64,000 nucleotides of DNA, from assembly GCA_050916095.1 (NCBI GenBank), contig CP050901.1, forward strand, positions 4,092,001 to 4,156,000, given 5' to 3'. Position numbers and translations under genes: made by a program. This document shows positions 59,959-64,000 of this stretch, in pieces. Within the stretch, counting starts at the first letter, position 1. Each line of letters begins with the position of its first letter. The notes beneath the pieces are model-generated. The model was given only the letters and a program-made list of their open reading frames with translations. It searched no databases and had not been told where the DNA came from. This DNA comes from JANPCX01 sp050916095 (GTDB lineage Bacteria > Pseudomonadota > Gammaproteobacteria > Burkholderiales > Burkholderiaceae_C).

Positions 59959-61878
59959 TCACTGCTGAAGCAGCGTTTGAACACGTTCACGCAGCATGGC
60001 AGGCGTCACCTGCGCCGCAGGCACAGCCGCATCAGCCACCAAAGTGACCGGGCTCCACAAGCCGCGTCGAAAAGGTTTTGTCATCGCCGCGCCTTCAATG
60101 CGAGAGAAAAACGAGCCCCACAGGTTGTGCAAGGCCATGGGCACGACGGGCACGGGGTGGGTTTGCAAAATTTTCATCACGCCGCCTTTGAACTCACCCA
60201 GCTCGCCGGTTTTGGTGATGGCCCCTTCAGGGAAGATGCACAACAACTCGCCATCGGCCAGCACGGCGCGGGCTTGTTCAAAAGCGCGTTCGTAGACCAA
60301 GGGGTCTTCTTTTTGCGGTGCAATTGGAATGGCCTTGACGAGTTTGAAGAGCCAACCCAGCACCGGCACCGCAAAGATGCGATGGTCCATGATGAAACGA
60401 ATGGGGCGTGGGCTGGCGGCCATCAGCAATACCGCGTCAATGAAACTCACGTGGTTGCACACCAGTATGGCCGCGCCTTGGGTGGGGATGTGCTCATCAC
60501 CGCGCACCTTGAAGCGGTAGATGAAGTGGCTGGCAATGAAGGCAATGAAACGCAGCAGGTACTCGGGCACGAGCAAGAAGATGTAGGCACCCACCACCGC
60601 GTTGAGCAAACCAGTGATCAAAAACACCTGGGGCAGACTCAAACCCAGGATCAGCAATGCGCCCACCATGATGGAACTCACAATCATGAACAGCGCATTC
60701 AAAATGTTGTTGGCGGCGATGATGCGGGCGCGGTGGCTGTCGGGCGAGCGCAGCTGAATCAGGGCATACATCGGCACGCTGTACAGACCCGCAAAGAGGG
60801 CGAGCAGGGCCAAGTCCGCCATCACGCGCCAGTGTTGGGGCTGCGCGAGAAAGGTGGCCGCGTCCATGATGGGTGCTGCGGGCAAGCTGCGCGAGGCGAA
60901 ATACAGGTCCACTGAAAAAATTGTCATGCCAATCGCGCCCAGGGGCACCAGGCCAATTTCCACATGGCGACGCGACAGCATTTCGCACAGCAGCGATCCA
61001 ATGCCAATGCCGACCGAGAACACCACCAGCAAGAGCGAGGCGACTTTGGCATCGCCATGCAACACGTCTTTGGCAAAGGTGGGAAAGAGCGACAAAAACA
61101 CCGCGCCAAAAAACCACATCCACGAGATGCCCAGCAGCGAGCGAAACACCACGATGTTGCCGTGAGCCAGTTTCAGGTTGCGCCAGGTTTCCGTGAACGG
61201 GTTCCAGTTGATGCGCAAGCCCGGATCCGATGCGGGCGAAGGCGGCACGGCCTGTGCGGTGAGGCGCCCGAGGATCGCCACCGCCATGCAGGCCAGTGCC
61301 ACATAGTGAGGGCCAACGTTGGGAATCGCCACAAGCAAACCACCGGCGACCTGGCCAAGCAAGATGGCCACAAAGGTGCCCATCTCGACCATGCCATTGC
61401 CACCGGTGAGTTCACGTTCATTCAAATGCTGCGGCAGGTAGGCAAACTTCACAGGGCCGAACAAGGTGGAGTGCAAGCCCATCAAAAACACGCAAGCGAG
61501 CAGCAGAGGCACGTTCGCCGTCCAGAATCCCCAGGCGGCAATCGCCATGATGGCAATCTCCAGAGACTTGACGCGGCGTATCACCATGGTTTTGTCGAAC
61601 TTATCGGTGAGCTGCCCACTGGTGGCCGAGAACAACAAGAAGGGCAAGATGAAGAGCGCCCCAATCACGAGCCCCGCCTGCTGGCTGGGCAACCAGCTGA
61701 CTTGCAGCTGGTAAGTCACCATCACCGTGAACGCGAACTTAAAAAGGTTGTCGTTGCCCGCCCCCAAAAACTGGGTCCAGAAGAACGGGGCAAAACGGCG
61801 CTGACTGAGCAAGGCGAATTGATTCGGGTGTTCGGTCGGCGCGAGGGCTGCGGGGGTCGGGTTCTGGTTCAAGCGCAC
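59959..61878 (-). CDS. MFS transporter fused to 1-acylglycerol-phosphate-type acyltransferase
   Basis: 639 residues: N-terminal half is an LplT-like major facilitator (about twelve helices, WTQFLGAGNDNLFKFAFTV); from about residue 440 a PlsC-type acyltransferase with NHVSFIDAVL (NHx4D) and FPEGAITKTGELGEFKGG. Such fusions flip lysophospholipid and re-acylate it at the inner membrane. The acyl-ACP synthetase domain found in some relatives is absent. Starts with GTG 61878. Confidence 0.9.
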   Translation of the reverse strand: MRLNQNPTPAALAPTEHPNQFALLSQRRFAPFFWTQFLGAGNDNLFKFAFTVMVTYQLQVSWLPSQQAGLVIGALFILPFLLFSATSGQLTDKFDKTMVIRRVKSLEIAIMAIAAWGFWTANVPLLLACVFLMGLHSTLFGPVKFAYLPQHLNERELTGGNGMVEMGTFVAILLGQVAGGLLVAIPNVGPHYVALACMAVAILGRLTAQAVPPSPASDPGLRINWNPFTETWRNLKLAHGNIVVFRSLLGISWMWFFGAVFLSLFPTFAKDVLHGDAKVASLLLVVFSVGIGIGSLLCEMLSRRHVEIGLVPLGAIGMTIFSVDLYFASRSLPAAPIMDAATFLAQPQHWRVMADLALLALFAGLYSVPMYALIQLRSPDSHRARIIAANNILNALFMIVSSIMVGALLILGLSLPQVFLITGLLNAVVGAYIFLLVPEYLLRFIAFIASHFIYRFKVRGDEHIPTQGAAILVCNHVSFIDAVLLMAASPRPIRFIMDHRIFAVPVLGWLFKLVKAIPIAPQKEDPLVYERAFEQARAVLADGELLCIFPEGAITKTGELGEFKGGVMKILQTHPVPVVPMALHNLWGSFFSRIEGAAMTKPFRRGLWSPVTLVADAAVPAAQVTPAMLRERVQTLLQQ

Positions 61879-62061
61879 TCCTAGGGGTTATCCCGTGGCA
61901 TTCACGGCAGCGATTTGCTGTGTGGGCGGGGCATTATCGACATGCGCCGCGACGATGCCGCAAAGCCGCAGGCCCAGCAAGCCACCCGTTCAGGGGTGGC
62001 GTGTGGCGTCACCCGGCGTTTCGGTTTGCGATACTCAAGGACCATTTGGCCACTGCGCACC

Positions 62062-62802
62062 ATGAGCACCACCCAAGACCTCGTCGCCGCCCTCAAGGCT
62101 GAACTCAAAGCCGCCAACATCACTTATGCCGAGTTGGCTAAAGAGCTTGGCATGTCGGAGTCCAGCATCAAGCGCATTTTTTCCAAAGCCGACATGCCGC
62201 TGTCGCGCATTGACGATGTGCTGCGGGTTTTGAAGATGGACTTCGCCGAGCTGGCACGTCAGGTGGTGGATGCCCAGCCACTGCGCCGCGAGCTGACCCT
62301 GGAGCAAGAAAAGGCGGTGGTGGCGGACAAACGCCTGCTCTTGATCGCCATCTGCTGCATGAGCCAGTGGACGTTTGAACAAATCATCAGCACCTACACC
62401 GTGAGCGAGCCTGAATGCATTGCTTACTTGGCCGTCCTGGATCGTTTGGGTGTGATTGAACTCAAACCCATGAACCGCTACCGATTGAAACTCGCCAAAA
62501 CATTTCGCTGGCGAGCGCATGGGCCCGTGATGAGTTTCTTTCGCCAGCATGTGGTGGGCGACTATTTCTCCGGCGGCTTTGATGGCGAGGGTGAAATGCT
62601 GATGCTGGTACACGGCCAAATTGGCAAAAGTTTGGCGGGCAACTTTGCCGAGCGGCTGCAGCGCATTGGTCAGGATTTTGCCCAGCAGCACCTCGCGGAT
62701 CAAAAGCTGCCCGCCGATCAGAAACAGCCTTACACCCTGGTGGTGGGCATGCGGTCGTGGTTGTTTGCGGCGTTTCGAGATCTCAAACGCACGCCCGATT
62801 AA
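62062..62802 (+). CDS. Helix-turn-helix (XRE-like) transcriptional regulator
   Basis: 246 residues: HTH at residues about 15-60 (ITYAELAKELGMSESSIKRIFSKADMPLSRIDDVLRVL cut into helices), followed by a second winged-helix-like part (SEPECIAYLAVLDRLGVIELKP) and a C-terminal domain of unknown fold. ATG 62062 selected. It lies 74 bases before the phosphoesterase gene. Confidence 0.78.
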   Translation: MSTTQDLVAALKAELKAANITYAELAKELGMSESSIKRIFSKADMPLSRIDDVLRVLKMDFAELARQVVDAQPLRRELTLEQEKAVVADKRLLLIAICCMSQWTFEQIISTYTVSEPECIAYLAVLDRLGVIELKPMNRYRLKLAKTFRWRAHGPVMSFFRQHVVGDYFSGGFDGEGEMLMLVHGQIGKSLAGNFAERLQRIGQDFAQQHLADQKLPADQKQPYTLVVGMRSWLFAAFRDLKRTPD

Positions 62803-62876
62803 ACCAACGGCCAAATTCACAGCACCGTCATCTGGCTTTGAGACGATGTACGCCCATGCAAGGCAAGGACTTGGGC

Positions 62877-63779
62877 ATGGACCACGACGACGAAAAAATT
62901 CGCTTGAAGGTGCGCACGGTTTGGATATCTGACCTGCACCTGGGCACACCCGGCTGCCAGGCGGTTGCGCTGCTGAAGTTTTTGCGCGACACCCATTGCG
63001 ACACCTTGTATTTGGTGGGCGACATCATTGATGGCTGGCAGCTGCGCCGCACCTGGTACTGGCCACAAAGCCACAACGACGTGGTGCAAAAAATTTTGCG
63101 CAAGGCGCGCAAAGGCACCAAAGTCATTTTTGTTCCCGGCAACCACGACGAGTTCGCCCGCCGCTACCTGAACCACAACTTTGGTGGCGTCGATGTGGTG
63201 GAAGACTGCATGCACATCACGGCCGATGGCAAAACTTTGTGGGTCACACACGGCGACCTTTTTGACGGTGTTATTCAGTGCGCCAAGTGGTTGGCCTATG
63301 CGGGCGACATGGCTTACGAGTTCACGCTCAAGGTCAACCGCTGGTTCAATGCCACCCGGGCGCGCCTGGGTTTGCCTTACTGGAGCTTGTCACGTTATTT
63401 GAAGCTCAAGGTCAAACGCGCGGTCAGTTATGTGAGCGACTTTGAAGAAGCCGTGGCCAAAGAGGCACGCAAACGCGGTGCGCATGGTGTGGTGTGCGGC
63501 CACATCCACCACGCGGAAATCCGCGAGATCGAGGGTGTGCTCTATTGCAACGACGGCGACTGGGTGGAAAGCCTGACCGCCATGGTCGAGCACTTCGATG
63601 GTCGCCTGGAGATTCTGGACTACAGCGCGGAGGCTTTGCCTGCCATGCGTTCTGCGGCGGTGGTCTCGCCCAGCGCAGAAGAGCCTGTGCCCCTGGGAGT
63701 TCCTGTCGGTGCGGCGGCGGCCAGCATCAAGTCGGCGAATATCTCGGGCAACTCGTACACCGCCCGGTTGTCTAGCTGA
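62877..63779 (+). CDS. UDP-2,3-diacylglucosamine pyrophosphatase-like metallophosphoesterase
   Basis: 300 residues: metal motifs WISDLHLGTPGC, LVGDIIDGWQL, VPGNHDEFARR, VTHGDLFDGVI and GHIHHAEIR. These, plus NDGDWVESLTAMVEH, fit the LpxH-type calcineurin-like family of lipid A synthesis. ATG 62877 is preferred over 62856 because AAGGA stands seven bases upstream. The last about 40 residues (Ala/Ser-rich) are unlike the family and overlap the opposite gene by 160 bases. Confidence 0.85.
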   Translation: MDHDDEKIRLKVRTVWISDLHLGTPGCQAVALLKFLRDTHCDTLYLVGDIIDGWQLRRTWYWPQSHNDVVQKILRKARKGTKVIFVPGNHDEFARRYLNHNFGGVDVVEDCMHITADGKTLWVTHGDLFDGVIQCAKWLAYAGDMAYEFTLKVNRWFNATRARLGLPYWSLSRYLKLKVKRAVSYVSDFEEAVAKEARKRGAHGVVCGHIHHAEIREIEGVLYCNDGDWVESLTAMVEHFDGRLEILDYSAEALPAMRSAAVVSPSAEEPVPLGVPVGAAAASIKSANISGNSYTARLSS

Positions 63780-64000
63780 CGCACGCGGTCCTGATATCGC
63801 GGCAGGTCGGCGAGCAGGCGCGCCACCGCTGCGGGCAACTCACGCATCGAAGACAGCACCAAACCCACGCCCTGCTGCGCCAACCAATCGGCGTTGTAGC
63901 GTTCTTGCGGCATGGTCCACGCGTTCTTGCAGGTGATGACGGGCAAGCCCATGTGCAAGGCTTCGCTGATGCTGCCCGGGCCGGGTTTGCCAACTAAAAA
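63620..64000 (-). CDS. Glycosyltransferase (MGDG synthase/MurG-like), 5' part outside window
   Basis: The C-terminal 126 codons are visible; the frame is open to the window edge. FLVGKPGPGSISEALHMGLP and ITCKNAWTMPQERYNADWL are the nucleotide-sugar-binding end of GT28-like enzymes such as diacylglycerol glucosyl/galactosyl transferases. The real start lies beyond 64000. Its 3' end overlaps the convergent phosphoesterase gene. Confidence 0.82.
   Translation of the reverse strand, partial: FLVGKPGPGSISEALHMGLPVITCKNAWTMPQERYNADWLAQQGVGLVLSSMRELPAAVARLLADLPRYQDRVRQLDNRAVYELPEIFADLMLAAAAPTGTPRGTGSSALGETTAAERMAGKASAL

Overview
The window reads as chromosomal DNA of a betaproteobacterium of the order Burkholderiales, most like the Comamonadaceae. 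The gene neighbourhoods (ispE, tRNA-Gln, prs, rplY, pth; an ABC exporter, a BolA-type gene, murA and hisG; a 3-hydroxybutyrate dehydrogenase with a patatin), the moderately high GC and the protein styles fit that group. Genus is inference; there is no rRNA in the window.

Left part (1-13.3 kb), housekeeping: the end of rapZ, a LON-domain protein, a TauE/SafE-type permease, then on the minus strand mutY, a dynamin-like GTPase and mutM, and on the plus strand an envelope/isoprenoid/translation run (TPR protein, lolB, ispE, tRNA-Gln, prs, rplY, pth). From 13 to 25 kb the minus strand carries a ferredoxin, coaD, rsmD and a large histidine/murein block (hisF, hisA, hisH, hisB, hisC, hisD, hisG, murA, a BolA-type gene, ABC-2 exporter). 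This block has been remodelled: hisI and hisE do not follow hisF, two palindromic 68-bp repeats sit at gene junctions, and a small ribbon-helix-helix-like gene pair has landed between hisD and hisC.

Middle part (25-40 kb), accessory: a TetR regulator and TPR protein; a membrane protein with four 43-residue repeats, cut by a complete IS66-type element (2611 bp, 18-bp terminal inverted repeats, 8-bp target duplication TTTTGACC); a seven-gene minus-strand surface-polysaccharide operon (sugar-phosphate transferase, aminotransferase, methyltransferase, two glycosyltransferases, hexapeptide acyltransferase, flippase); and an integron-type gene cassette (lipoprotein with a VOC domain) closed by a recognisable 60-bp attC site, with a second possible attC at its upstream edge and no integrase in the window.

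Right part (40-64 kb): 3-hydroxybutyrate dehydrogenase and patatin, an NDH-2-like dehydrogenase whose end runs out of frame into a truncated ECF sigma factor gene followed by a zinc-finger anti-sigma gene, a Lon-type AAA+ ATPase without protease domain coupled to an unknown 145-residue protein, a YbjQ/YbjQ/M48-peptidase operon, xerC, a MOSC protein coupled to a tungstate-binding-like protein, pckG, an IS110-type transposase remnant in a 980-bp decayed stretch, a glycine-zipper lipoprotein, a DUF1963 protein, an Lrp regulator divergent from a fused indolepyruvate:ferredoxin oxidoreductase, a lipoprotein, an MFS-acyltransferase fusion, an HTH protein, an LpxH-like phosphoesterase, and the 3' part of a glycosyltransferase leaving the window.

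The items most worth following are the integrase-less gene cassette, the dehydrogenase/sigma-factor junction, the duplicated start region of the ferredoxin gene, the small module inside the his operon, and the two coupled gene sets of unknown role (AAA+/145-aa, YbjQ/M48). All family names come from reading motifs by eye; no database search was run.
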